DNA of 64,000 nucleotides from contig JAGTXO010000021.1 in the NCBI GenBank assembly GCA_019448385.1, positions 186,001 through 250,000 of the forward strand, in the 5' to 3' direction. A model generated the notes under the pieces. That model was not told the origin of the DNA and did not search any database. It saw only the letters and a list, made by a program, of their open reading frames with translations. Made by a program: the position numbers and the translations under genes. This DNA comes from Diacronema lutheri (lineage: Eukaryota; Haptophyta; Pavlovophyceae; Pavlovales; Pavlovaceae). This document shows positions 11,358 through 22,069 of the stretch, piece after piece (the first letter of the stretch is position 1; every line of letters begins with the position of its first letter).

Positions 11358-11941
11358 CTAAGCGGGAGTTGCTGATGGGAGATTGTCCCCAGCGACCTTA
11401 TCGACCGAGCCCCCACAAAAACATAACCCCACCCCCCCCCCCCCCCCGCCCCCGCACCAGCCACGCCTGCTCCGCCGTGCGGCAGCGGCCGCGTCGACGT
11501 CGCGTGCGCCGCACGCCACGCCGCCCGCCGAGGGCGACACGGCGACACCGCGCTCGCACGGCGCGACGAGCTCGTCGGCAGGCGGCAACACGCGCGCGTC
11601 GCCGGCGCTGCCGTCGGCCTCCTTCGCGCCGAGTGCGCCGCTGTTCCGGCCGACGACGACGAGGCCGCCGACGACGACGACGCCGACGACGGCCCGGCTA
11701 GGCCGGCGTGGCTGGCGCGCGGCGCGCCCACGACGCCTGCCACCACGGCCGACGCCCCTGCCGTCGTCCGTCGCGCCGGCCGCGCGCGCTGCCGCGCGCG
11801 AGGCGACGGAGGCGGCGGCCGTGACGCGCCGGTGTGGCCGTGGCCGCTCATCGCCGCCGCGTCCACCTTCTCGTTCGCTTCAACGCCGCCTGCACCACCC
11901 CCGACGTTGCCGCGCTGAGTCACGCTTGCCGCCGCGGGCAT
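11358..11941 (-). pseudogene. Decayed duplicate of the 5' end of the giant C48-like gene
   Basis: From an ATG at 11941 the minus strand reads MPAAASVTQRGNVGGGAGGV, matching MPMAASVTKGPGVGDGAGGD near the start of the giant gene (about 9363 downward). DNA similarity continues for some 200 bp, including shared ccgtcgtccg and cgcgccggccgcgcgcgc blocks. Farther on the match continues only after a frame change (DELVAPCERGVAVSPSAG against ELVGSLCARLAHGAAGG). The copy ends near a 16-C run. It lies on the far side of the transposon from the intact gene, so either a tandem duplication was later split by the element or the element inserted between two paralogs. Confidence 0.6.
11432..11447. repeat. Homopolymer of 16 C
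   Basis: An uninterrupted C16 run followed by gcccccgc, at the distal end of the decayed duplicate. The length is likely unreliable. Confidence 0.9.
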
Positions 11942-12527
11942 CGCGCCGCGCCACCCGCCACGCGCTGCGACCGCCCGGCGCTCTGCGCGCGTACGTACGG
12001 CTGCAGCGTGCAGGTGGCGCGCCGCACCGGCCGCGGCCCGCCAGCCGCGGCCGGGCCAGCGGCGCGCCGTCGGCGTCCGCGGCGGGCGTCGCGCTCGGAG
12101 CGGGCGCACTTCCGCTTCACCTCGCGCAGCTGCGAGCATCCGTTGGAGCTCCGCAGCTTGGGTACGAGGGTCGTCGCGATGCCGAGCCGGCGCAGCGCCC
12201 AAAGCAAGCCCCTCACCGAGCGCGGGCGGCTTGCCTCGCACACGGCCGCCGCCGCGTGACCGGTGCAGCCAGCTGCCGCACACAACGAGCCGCTGCTCGG
12301 GCCGGAACCCGCGCCCGGTCGCATGCACGCGCTCGAACCGCGCCGCCGCGAGCGCGCACGCGCGCAAGTTGAGGCCGCCGCGCCGCCCGCGCGCGCTCAG
12401 CCGCGCGGGCGGGTTGTGCACGTGCCGCGTCTGCGTGCGCACCTGCGTGTGCGCGCGCGTGAAGCTGACCCGCTCGTTGGCCTCCAGCACCGTGCGCCCT
12501 CGGTGCTCCACGCCGCGCGTTTCAAGT
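11942..12527. other. No supported gene
   Basis: The minus frame is open here and continues the decayed duplicate upstream (CALAAARFERVHATGRGF), but I recognise nothing and see no start context. It may be former 5' sequence of the duplicate or the 3' flank of DNAAF5, whose stop is at 12528. Confidence 0.4.
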
Positions 12528-15500
12528 TTAAACATCGACGGCCGAGGCGGCGCGCGCCTCGGCGATCAGAGCGTCGCACAGCTTGGGCGAACGATGACGC
12601 TCGCGTACGGCCGAGACCTCGGCGCACAGCTTGGCCGGGTTGACGCGGATGGCGGCGCGCACGACGCGCTGCGCGGCCCGCTGGATCTCTGGGCTGAAGT
12701 CGTCCAGGTGCACGAGGACGCCGCGCACGAGGTAGCAGAGGTTCGTCTCGTCCAAGTTGGAGCCCGGCTGCGCGCAGGGCCACCGCGTGCGCGCGGCGCG
12801 CGGCGCGCGGCGGCGTGCCACCCACCGGTCAGGCGATGCGCGCGCGGTGGGCACGCCGGGCGCGCGCGCGCGCGCGCGCGACGCCGCGCCGCGCCGCGCC
12901 TTTTGAAAATGCGCGTCGTAGATCGCTGACGCGAGAAGCGCCTCGATCGCGGGGCAGACGGCAAGCCGCACGTCGTCGTTGGCGTCGTCAAGTCTCTTCA
13001 GAAAGTCCGGGTACAGCGAGCGCACGTGCTCGTCTGTAAGGCTATTGCCGACCCACGGCAGTAGCCGCGCCATGGCCGCGCACATGGCGAGCCGTGTCTC
13101 GGCGCTCTCGTCTTCGAGCGCCGAGCGGAGCACGGGAAGCGCCGCCTGCGCGGCGGCGGCGGCGGCGGCGCGCCCGTGAGCGCGGTGCGTGCGCACGGGG
13201 CGCGCGCGCCGCCTTGCGCACGTGCGCATGGCGCGCCGGGTGGGCACAGCGCGCGCGGCGCGGCGCAAGGACCCCGCTACCGCCGTGGCTGCTGAGGCCG
13301 CCGCGCACGCGCGCGCGCGCGCGCGCACCGGCATCGCTGCGCGCAAGTGCTCGGGCGGGACGGGGCACGGCTCGAGCGCCAGGAGCGCACGCACGCACAG
13401 CGCGGCGGCGAGGCGCACTTGCTGCGCGGCCCTGCCCGCGCGCCAGACGAGGTTCGGCACGAGCAGCGCGTCGAGCATGTGCCCCGCCCACTCGGCAAAG
13501 TCGGCGTGCGCGCAGAAGGTAACATCCGAGAGTAACCGTCGGATAAGCGCGAGCGCCGTCAAGCGGAGGGGCGGCTCGCGGCTGGGCTCGAGCAGCGCGG
13601 CGAGGGGTGGGAAGACGACGAGCAGCTGCTCCGCGGCGAAGCGCCCGTCCGCGTGCTGCAACACCGCCTGCAACACGTGCCACTCGTGCGTGCCCACCGT
13701 CCACGCGCCGAACGGCGCGGGCGCCGCGCTGTCGGCGGCGCGCGCGTCCACGCCCGCGCAGGCGGCGGCGCGCGTCGCGGGCGTGTCGCTGGTGTCGCCG
13801 ATGGGCACAGCGGAGACGAGCTGCTCGATGAGGCGACCGCCGAAGCGGAGGTGCATTGCACCCGCGCCCGCCGCGCCGCACGCGGGCGCGAGCTGCTCGT
13901 CGAGGACGGCGAGCGCGCGCGCCTGCGCCGCGTACTCGCCGCCCGCCGCGGCGGGCACGGCGGCCAGCTGCATGAGCGCGCAGTAGAGCTGGTAGGCCTG
14001 CGGCTCGGCGGCGCACGCGGACGGCGCGGCGGCGAGCAGCGCACTCACAACGGCCGCGAGCCTCGTCTGCATCCGCACGTGCGCCGTGGTGGCGTCATCG
14101 GCGAGCGCGACGGGCGGCGCGCAGAAGCGCGGCTCGCGCAACACGGCCGCGAGCGCGCGCGCGTGCGCGCCAACGCCGGCGGGACCCATGCCGGCGATGA
14201 GGAGCGTGAGCGTGTGCAGGCAGGCGGAGCGGTGCGCGACCGACGCGCCGTCCGCCGCGCAGTGCCTGAGCGCAAGCGTCATCAGCGCGTCGGGCTCGCA
14301 CCCCGCGCCCGCCATCCGCGCGCACACGCAGACCTGCGCGCGCACCGCGCCGTCGTCGTCGTCGACGGCTGCGTACAGCGCGGCGAGCAGCGCGTCGAGG
14401 TGGTCCGTCGCGGCGCCGCGCGCGCACCACAGCGTGCCGAGCAGCGCGCCGGAGTAGCGTAGCCGGCCACCCACCGTCCAGTCGCGCAAGCCTCCGAGCG
14501 CAGCGCCCATCAGCGAGGGCAGGTGGGCCTGCACGAGCTGCACGGCTGGCCACGCGGGCGCGGTGTCAAAGGGCGACGGCAGCGCGGCGCTCGGCGGCGG
14601 TGGCGGCGCGACGTGCGCGACGGTCGGGAGGTCGCCCGTCGCGCCCGGCGCCGCGCGCTCGCCCGCCGCGCCGAGCGCGTCGAGGGCGAGCGCGCGCACG
14701 GCGGGCAGCTCGTCGCTGAGAAGGCGGAGGAGAGGGGGTAAAAGTCGCGCGTAGTGCACGGCCGGATCGCGCAGCCGGACGAGCAGCTCGCCGAGGCGGC
14801 GCGTGCATTGCTCGCGCACGCCGGGCGTGTGGTCCGCCGCGAGCATCGCGAGGCGCTCGCTCAGCTCGACGAGCGGCGCATCGTCGACGGGCAGAAGATC
14901 ACAGAGCGCGTCGAGGGTGGTCGCACGTACCTTGGCGTGCTGGTGGCCGAGGTTGGCGCTCAACGCGCGCGCGAGCGACGGGCACTGCGCGCCGAGCGCG
15001 TCGGCGGGGATGGCGACGACGAGCGCGCGCACGAGCGCGCACACGGCGCGCTTCACGTCGGGGAACGAATCCGCGGCGAGGGCGCACGCGACGGCGCACA
15101 GCTCCTTGCACAGCGGCGACGCGACCGCGCCGGCCTTGCGCACGAGCAGCTCGCTCAGCTCGCACAGCTGCAGCCGCACCTCCTCGCAGCCCTCCTCGAA
15201 CGGCGCGCTGCCGACGCGCGCCGCGATCGTCGGCACACTCGTCGCGAGCGACGAGGCCACGTCGGGCAGCCGCTCGACGACGCTGCGCGGGAGGAAGAGG
15301 GTGGCGACGCGGCGGCACGGAGGGACGCGGCATCAGCGGCGATGGGGCGCGCGGCCCGAGCGCGCACCCGCGCGCACGCGCGCACCCGGTGACGAGCGCG
15401 AGCGCGACCTCGCGGTTCTTCTCGACTGGGTCGGACAGCGCGCGCAGCAGCGGCGTGCGCAGCGCGCCGTCCCACAGCTCGAGCAGCACGGCGGGCGCGA

Positions 15501-15624
15501 GCGGCGGCGACGCGTCGAGAACCGCGCTGCTCAGCTTTTGCAGCGCGCGTCTGCGCGTGTTCCGGTTCTCCTCCGCGAGGCAGTTTACGTCGCGCGCAAG
15601 CGCCTTCGCCAGCTCGTCCGACAT
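12528..15624 (-). CDS. DNAAF5: Dynein axonemal assembly factor 5 (HEATR2-like), HEAT-repeat protein
   Basis: Four exons: complement(15386..15624), (13329..15282), (12900..13145), (12528..12767), 892 residues, close to the family's usual length. The ATG at 15624 begins MSDELAKALARDVN. Introns are 103 bp (GT-AG), 183 bp (GT-AG) and 132 bp (AAG|GCGCGG...GCAG, a GC-AG intron). Family signatures in order: CEEVRLQLCELSELLV, LGHQHAKVRATTLDAL, DELPAVRALALDAL, LRDWTVGGRLRYSGALLGTL, LVPNLVWRAGRAA, VRSLYPDFLKRLDDANDDVR and VLVHLDDFSPEIQ, ending RSPKLCDALIAE. In animals and green algae this cytoplasmic factor preassembles axonemal dynein arms, so it implies motile flagella. It is transcribed divergently from the sterol reductase across 98 bp. 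Confidence 0.9.
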
Positions 15625-15722
15625 GGCGGTTGCGGGCAGTTGGCTGGGCGTGCATGTCGGGAGGCCTCGTCGGGACAGGGCTCGTCCGATCGCGCACTTC
15701 GAAAGTCCGCAATTTGCGCTCC
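15625..15722. promoter_or_regulatory. Shared 98-bp bidirectional spacer
   Basis: DNAAF5 starts leftward at 15624 and the sterol reductase rightward at 15723, or at an in-frame ATG at 15654. No TATA-like element is visible. If 15654 is used the spacer shrinks to 29 bp. Confidence 0.5.
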
Positions 15723-17135
15723 ATGCCCGTCACGCTGCGCTCGCGCGGCGAGGGCGGAACGCCGGCCAAGGGCACGCCGGCGCGTGCCGCGCCGGCGAGC
15801 CCGGCGCGGGCCAAGGCGCCGCCGGTGGCGAGTGACAACGGCGTGGTCAACCCGCGCACCGAGCACTTTGAGTTTGGCGGCCCGCCCGGCGCGCTCGCCG
15901 TCGTCGTATGCCTGCCGCTCCTCGTCTTCGCGCTCGCGATCGGCTGCGATTCGACGTACTGCATCGGCCCGGACAGCCCTGCGGGATTGCTCGCGCGCCT
16001 CTCCACCCTCCGCTCTTCGTTCAAGCTCGAGGCGATGTGCGTGCTCCTCGCGTGGATGGGCCTGCAGGTCGTGCTCGCGATCGTGCTGCCCGGCCCGTGG
16101 GTCGACGGCGTCAAGCTGCGCACGGGCGCGACGCTCAAATACAAGCTGAACGGCCACCTGTCGTTTTGGCTGTCGATGCTGCTGATGGGCCACGCATGGC
16201 CGCGCTTTGCGCCCGACGGCTCGCTCGCCGGCTTTGGGCCCGTGCCCATGGCGTACGCGTACGACCACTTTGCTGAGCTCGCGGTTGCGACGGCGGTGCT
16301 CTCGTACGCGCTGTCGGTGTATCTGTACGCGAGCTCGTTCCGGAAGGGCGCGCTGCTTGCCGAGGGCGGCAACACGGGCGTCGCCATCTACGACTTTTTC
16401 ATCGGGCGCGAGCTCAACCCGCGGCTCGGTTGGTTTGACCTCAAATCCTTTTGCGAGCTGCGCCCTGGCCTCGTCGGCTGGGTGATGCTCAACATCGGCA
16501 TGATGATGAAGCAGCACGAACTGCACGGGCGCGTGAGCGGCCCGATGATTGCGATCAACGCCTTCCAGTTCCTCTACGTCTGGGATGCGCAATACTTTGA
16601 GCGCGCAATCCTCACTACGATGGACATTACGACCGACGGCTTTGGCTTCATGCTCGCATTCGGCGATTTGGGATGGGTGCCGTTCGTCTACTCGCTGCAG
16701 GCGCGCTTCCTCGTCGACCACGACCCGCAGCTTCCGACCTGGGCGCTCATCGCGATCGTTGCACTCCAGACCGTGGGGTACTGCACCTTCCGCGGCGCGA
16801 ACTTGCAGAAGGACCTCTTCCGCACCGACCCGACAGGCGAGGCGGTGCGCCACCTCAAGGTGCTGCCGACCAAGCGCGGGACCAAGCTGATCATCTCGGG
16901 CTGGTGGGGCATGGCGCGCAAGATCAACTACACGGGCGATTGGCTCATGTCACTCTCGTGGTGCCTTACGACCGGCTTCGTCTCGCCGCTGCCGTACTTC
17001 TACTGCGCCTACTTTGGCGTGCTGCTCGTGCACCGCGCGGTGCGCGACGAGCACATGTGCCGCGCAAAGTACGGCGACGATTGGGACGCCTTCAAGAAGC
17101 ACGTGCCCTACGTCTTCTTCCCGTACATCATCTGA
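15723..17135 (+). CDS. ERG24: Delta(14)-sterol reductase (ERG24/FACKEL family)
   Basis: A 470-residue intronless membrane protein; start chosen at MPVTLRSRGEGG, with an in-frame ATG at 15654 possible. Signatures of the ERG4/ERG24 family are strong: NTGVAIYDFFIGRELNPRLG, FDLKSFCELRPGLVGW, TTMDITTDGFGFMLAFGDLG, LIISGWWGMARKINYTGDW, and a C-terminal KKHVPYVFFPYII that fits the family's ending. Several hydrophobic segments (ALAVVVCLPLLVFALAIG, LVVHRAV region) suit a polytopic ER enzyme. It reduces the C14 double bond with NADPH after lanosterol/cycloartenol 14-demethylation. A second sterol-type reductase lies at 22070. Confidence 0.93.
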   Translation: MPVTLRSRGEGGTPAKGTPARAAPASPARAKAPPVASDNGVVNPRTEHFEFGGPPGALAVVVCLPLLVFALAIGCDSTYCIGPDSPAGLLARLSTLRSSFKLEAMCVLLAWMGLQVVLAIVLPGPWVDGVKLRTGATLKYKLNGHLSFWLSMLLMGHAWPRFAPDGSLAGFGPVPMAYAYDHFAELAVATAVLSYALSVYLYASSFRKGALLAEGGNTGVAIYDFFIGRELNPRLGWFDLKSFCELRPGLVGWVMLNIGMMMKQHELHGRVSGPMIAINAFQFLYVWDAQYFERAILTTMDITTDGFGFMLAFGDLGWVPFVYSLQARFLVDHDPQLPTWALIAIVALQTVGYCTFRGANLQKDLFRTDPTGEAVRHLKVLPTKRGTKLIISGWWGMARKINYTGDWLMSLSWCLTTGFVSPLPYFYCAYFGVLLVHRAVRDEHMCRAKYGDDWDAFKKHVPYVFFPYII

Positions 17136-17463
17136 GCCGCCGCGCCGCGCCGCGCGTCGTTCGCGCGCGCGCTACTTCCGACGCGAGGCCCGGTGAGCGC
17201 GCGTGCGCGCGGCCGGCCCTTCGCCGTGTGGGTCAGAACGGCGTCCGACGCGGACGAGCCTGTTGATCAGTCCAAATACGCGCGCTGTGGCGCGCGTGCG
17301 CGGCGCGCAGCGCCGGGCACGGCGGCGGCCGGCCCGTAGTGAGTAGTGACTCGTGGCTGGTAATTGGTGGTGTATTCGCGATTTTTTTTTTGAGCGTACC
17401 TCCATACTCAAGCACAACGGCCGGTTGCGCTCGTGCACGGCGGCGCGGAGCACGAGCGGCGCG
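17136..17463. other. Intergenic, no gene seen
   Basis: GC-rich spacer with a 10-T run at about 17383-17393. The plus frame of the next gene is open upstream to a GTG at 17353, but the first ATG is at 17464. Confidence 0.5.
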
Positions 17464-19144
17464 ATGCAGCCGCAAGCGCTGACGGCGAAAATCGTCTACC
17501 CCGTGCCCGCAAACGTGACCTTCTCGCGCTATGCGGCTGCCGCAAGCGGGCCGCTCGAGCGCCGGCTGCTCGCGCGCAATGCAACTGCCGAGCCGCAGCT
17601 CGTGCGCGTGCGCGCGCCGCGCTCGTCGGCCTTCTCGCTCGCGCTGGGCGACGGCGCAGAGCTGGCGCTCGACGCGTCGGGCCTCACGCGCGTCTTCGAA
17701 GTTGCCGCAGGTGCCACGCTTGCTTTTGTCGTGCGCCTGCATCCCACGCGCGACACGCTTGCGACGCGCGCGCCGGTCGACGACGTGCTCGAGGTGCACA
17801 CCCGCAAGTACGCGCACACCGTGCCGCTGCTCGCGCGGGCGGAGGGCGAGGTCGAGCCGGCTGCGCTGGTCGGACGCGTCGACACCGAACTTGCTCTGCT
17901 CGGTGGGCCGTGGGCGCTGCCCGGCGCGCACGCCGCGCAGGCCGCGCCCGTCGAGCCGGTGCGGCGCGCGCCGTCGCTCGGCGCGCAGCTGCGCGCGAGA
18001 GGACATGGGCATGGCGGGCGGCTTGCCGACTTTGAGGCGGAGCTGACGCCCGTCGCTGGTGTCTCCGACGCCGCCGAGCTCGCCTTTTACGCGCAGCTCG
18101 TCTCCACGGACGTGCGCGCGCGCGCAACGACAGGCGCAGAGCGCGCGCACGCCGACGCCGGCACGCTCGCACAACCAGCACCGCCCGCCATCGGCGGGCG
18201 GCCGGGCGAGGGTACCGGAGCGCCGACGCCGCCGGAGCAGCGCGCCCCCTTCGCCGCCCGCCCGGCGGCCGCGCCGGTCGGCGGCGGCGTGTCCGAACGC
18301 GTCGTCGAGGCGCTGCCGCGGCATCGTGTGCTCGCGACGCGCCACGCGCCCGAGGGGACCGCGAGTGCGCCTCCGCCCCCGGCGGACGTGCGCGTCGTCG
18401 CCATGGAGGCGCGCGCGATGCACGGCGGCGGTGGCTGGCGGTCCGAGGACGATGCGGACGACCATGAGACCGACGGCGTCTCGCCGTCGGCCGACGCCGA
18501 GCGCGCGCCGCCCGCGCAGCTGACGGCCGTGCATGTCTCGGAGGACGCCGAGCTTGACTTTTACAAGGCGCTGCTCACCAGCAGCGGCACGACGCGAGAA
18601 GGTGGCAGCCCTGCCGCGCCACCCGTACTGCCTGTCGGGTCCGCTTCGGCCCCCGCGCTCGGCACCGTGCGCACGGGCGCACGGCCGCCGTCCGCAGGGC
18701 GCCCGGCCGCCGCTGGCCGCACGCCGGGCGGGGACGGCGGCCCGCGCTTCCTCCTGAATGGCGTGCTGCTGGACGCGCGCGGCCGGCCCGTCGCGGCTGC
18801 GCCCGACGAGCGCGCGCGCGTGTTGCAACCGCGCGGTGACGGCGCCGTCGGCAGCACCAACGTGCCATCCGCAGCGTCGCGTGCTGTACGCGCGCGTCGC
18901 GCGCCGCGCGACTGCAGCCAGCCGACGGGTAAGGGCGCGCTGACACGCGCGTCTCGCGCCGCGCGCTGCCGCCGCGCCGCTGCGCCAGGACGGCACCGAG
19001 CCGCACACGAGGGTGTGGGGCCACGCGCCCACGCTCGCGCCGCACGCTCTGCGGTCGCGCGCGGGCGCGCAGACGAGCGTCGCGAAGCCGACGACGGCGC
19101 TTTCTCAGCGCGAGATGGACGCAAATTGGGATGCGATTGGGTGA
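17464..19144 (+). CDS. MSP/ASH-domain-like protein, probably flagellar
   Basis: Exons 17464..18861 and 18989..19144, joined by a 127-bp GT-AG intron (AAC|GTGCC...GCCAG|GAC), 517 residues. Residues about 4-125 look like an immunoglobulin-like MSP/ASH (ASPM-SPD2-Hydin) domain: KIVYPVPANVTFSRY, RRLLARNATAEPQLVRVRAP and VLEVHTRKYAHTVPLLAR. A short motif occurs twice, VSDAAELAFYAQLVSTD near residue 198 and VSEDAELDFYKALLTSSG near 356. The rest is Pro/Ala-rich, ending ALSQREMDANWDAIG. MSP/ASH proteins are common in axonemes and basal bodies, and DNAAF5 and HYLS1 are nearby, but the exact orthologue is not recognised. Confidence 0.65.
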
Positions 19145-19394
19145 TGCGGAAAAATGAAGAGTCGCCCACGGTGAACCCTTCGGCCCTTCCCAACTTCAAA
19201 TCGATCTCAGATTGCACGCTCTTTGGAAGTCGGGAAACTGACAATGGATCCATCCGAGCGCGGTGGCCCCGGCCGCTGTGTCCCAGCGTGACCGACTGGC
19301 CGCCCCCAGCCTCAGCCTCACGCCCTAGCAAGCTGTCGCAGCCTGCGGGCGGTGCGCGCGCAGCGGCCAGCGCGTTGGACGGCGCGGCGTGCGT
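19145..19394. other. Tail-to-tail spacer
   Basis: Lies between the stops of the MSP-like gene (+) and the Na+/H+ exchanger (-). The stretch 19145-19250 is less GC-rich than its surroundings and may hold 3' UTR and processing signals. No gene seen. Confidence 0.5.
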
Positions 19395-21747
19395 CTACTT
19401 GCCGAGCGCGATCTTGAGCGCAGCGGCCATGTCGCCGCCCGTCTGCTGCAGGATCTTGCGCAGGTCGTTGGAACTCGCGCCCGGCACCTGCGGCGCGCGG
19501 TGCGGCGCGAGCGGGCATGGCGGTCGGATGGCGCACCGGGGGTTGCGCGCGGCGCGGCCGGGCGGCCCTGGCGGACGGGCGGCGCGCGCGCGGGCGGCGC
19601 CGGGGCGACGCGTCGCGTCGCGGCGCGGCGGCGGCGTGCCTGCAGGCGGAGCGAGTCGACCTTGTCCTCCATCGAGAAGCTCTCGGCGCCGAGCTGCTTT
19701 TTAATCTCGTCGGTCGATTTGCCCTTGCTCTGCATCGTCGCGGTGAAGCCCGCGGCCTTGAGGCGCGCGGACGGCGACTTCTTGCGCCACGAGCGCTGGA
19801 TGGTGACGGCGGCGGCGCGGCAGCCCTCGTCGTACCCCTCGTCCACCTCCGCGTCGACGCCCTTGTGGTGGTTGGTGAGGAACGGGCGCAGCGTGAGCTT
19901 GTCAAAGCGGCCAAAGATGTTGTCCTCGTCGATCGTCTTGCGCGCCGCCGGCTTGGGCTTGGCGCTGCCGCCCTTGGGCTCGAGGATGCCCGTCGCCTTG
20001 GCGATGTCAGTGATCGTCCCGCCCATCACGAAGATGGTGAAGAGCGCGACGACGAGCGTCGTCTGCATGATGGCGAGCGAGTCGTCGTTCGCGGGGAAGT
20101 CCTGGTTCGAAAAGCCGACGGCCGCGATCGCGAACGCGACGCCGCCGCGCAGGCCGGAGAACCACATCACGTGCATGTACGTGAGCGAGATCGGCGGCAT
20201 CGCCGGCGACGGCCCGCGCCGGAAGAGGTTGACGATCGCCGAGAAGAGGTAGATGTGCAGGCGTCCGACAAAGCACGCGAGCAGCGCGACGAAGACGGTG
20301 CTCCACCCAATGTTGGTCCAGATCGGGAAGGCGAACGCGGCCATCCCCAGGTAGACGAAGACGAAGGTCTCCGAGAGCAGCGCCACCACCTTGAACGTGC
20401 GCGACGTCAGCGCCTTGGCCTCGTCCGACAGGTTGTCGCGCGTGTACTTGGCCATCACGATGCCGCAGAAGAGGATAGCGACGATGCCCGACAGCTCGTA
20501 CGCCTCGGCGATGTAGTAGGCGGCCCAGGCGAAGACGGCGATCATCACCGCCTCCTTGAAGAGCGCGTCGGCGTGGTGCCCCATGTCCGCCTTCTTCATC
20601 ACGAGCGACGAGAGCATGCCCATGAGCACGCCGATGAGCGTCGAGCCGAGGAAGATCTTGAGGAACAGGACGACGGCCATCCCGATGTTGGCCGAGTTGA
20701 CCTCAATGTACTTGAAGGAGAGGACGGTGCGCGAGAGCACGATCGCGACGGCGTCGTTCATCACCGACTCGCCAAAGACCATCGAGAACAGGTCGACCTT
20801 CACGCCGAGCGCCTGGAAGACGGCGAGGACGGTGACCGGGTCGGTCGCCGAGATGAGCGAGCCAAACGTGAGCGCGGCAAGGCCACCGAAGGGGTGGCTG
20901 ACGCCCATCGCGCCAAACTTGACGAGGAAGCCCGCGACGCAGAAGGCGGACATGACCGTGCCGAAAAAGGCGTAGAGAGCGGTCGGGATGATGTTGTCGA
21001 AGAAGGCCTTGCGGTTCATGTTGTAGCCCGCCTCGAAGATGATCGGCGGCAGGAGCCAGATCATGAAGAACTCAAAGTCGAAGCGCATGTCCGCCATCAT
21101 CAGCTTGCCGTGGTACGCCTTGAAGATGGCCGACGCGATGATGCCGAGCAGCACGGCGACGCCCGCCTCGGGCAGGTAGTCAAAGTGGATCGACTCGAGG
21201 TAGTGCGCGATGCAGAAGCAGAGCATCAGGCAGACGAGGCTGACGACGATCGTCCACTTCAGCGCGACCACCTCCTCCTCCTCCTCCTCCATCTCCTGCG
21301 CCGGCGTAGGCGCGCGGCACGGCTGAGCGCGCGCGCGGCGCGCGTGGCGCGGCGCGGCGCGCGCGCGGCGCGGCGCGGCGCGGCGCGGCGCGCGCGGCGG
21401 TGGCACGCGCGCGGCGGGCGGCACGCGGCGCGTGCCTTGAGGTGCTCTTCCTCGGATTGGCCCTCCTCCTTCTCCGGGTCGAGGAAGCCGGCGGGCGTCG
21501 GGCTCAAGCCGAGCACCGCCAGCTCGTCCTCGGTGGGCGCGCCCGCGCCCGCGGCCGGCAGCTTGGCAGCGCCGCGCGACGGCTTGGGCGCGGGCGTCGA
21601 CTTGGCCGTCGGCTCCCCGCGAGCGTACTGCGCAGCGTAGTTGTCAAGCGCCTGGTGGTGGTGCCCAACGGGCGCGGCCCGCGCTGCGAGCGCGAGCGCC
21701 GCGATGAGCGCCGCGCACAAGGAGGCGCCCCTCATCAGGCGCATCAT
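19395..21747 (-). CDS. Na+/H+ exchanger (SLC9/CPA1 family) with IQ motif and UBA-like tail
   Basis: Exons complement(21436..21747), (19640..21295), (19395..19487), 686 residues. Both introns appear to be GC-AG: AAG|GCACGCG...GCAG|GAG (140 bp) and CAG|GCACGCC...GCAG|GTG (152 bp); both keep phase 0. Exon 1 starts MMRLMRGASLCAALIAALAL, a signal-peptide-like segment. The transport core shows LPPIIFEAGYNMNRKAFFDN, GSLISATDPVTVLAVFQALG, FGESVMNDAVAIVLSR and WFSGLRGGVAFAIAAVGF, with the ATDPV and ND motifs of electroneutral exchangers. After the membrane domain come an IQ motif (AAVTIQRSWRKK), and in the last exon a helical DLRKILQQTGGDMAAALKIA resembling UBA/CUE folds. It probably regulates pH of cytosol or an endomembrane compartment. 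Confidence 0.92.
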
Positions 21748-22069
21748 GGAGCCCGAGCTCAATTTTGGAGGCCGTAGGGGCGTGAGTGTGCGTGAGAAAG
21801 CCGTTACAGATTCGCCGCCCAGTTCCCAACGATGGGACTCGTCAGGTTCGACTTCGGAGTTCGGACTCTGCACCGCTCTGCTGCGCACAGTCCTCCACCG
21901 CCCCAGCCTTCGCTCGCCCTTTTGCTCACCTCTGTGAGGAGCAATAGCGCTGCACGTGCGACGAGCAACGGGGCGCATGGCGCGGAGGCGAATGGCACCG
22001 TCTTCCGGCCCATGACTGAGTCACACTGACACGCCGCGCAGGAGTTTGAAACCCAGCTCGAGCCGCACG
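21748..22069. promoter_or_regulatory. Divergent intergenic region
   Basis: 322 bp between the exchanger (leftward, 21747) and the reductase (rightward, 22070). It is less GC-rich than the coding sequence. A TGAGTCA sequence, the AP-1/GCN4-type heptamer, occurs at about 22017-22023; whether it acts is unknown. Confidence 0.4.

Noticed and set aside
11237-12535. 432-codon minus frame as an intact gene
   Set aside because: Only its middle matches the giant gene's N-terminus; the rest is low-complexity and the homology changes frame, so it is treated as a decayed duplicate.
17233-19032. 599-codon minus frame over the MSP-like gene
   Set aside because: Shadow of the plus gene; Arg-rich, crosses the intron without any motif.
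19517-21640. 707-codon plus frame opposite the Na+/H+ exchanger
   Set aside because: Composition (Arg/Asp/Glu/His) is the antisense of membrane-helix codons; the minus frame is unmistakably SLC9.
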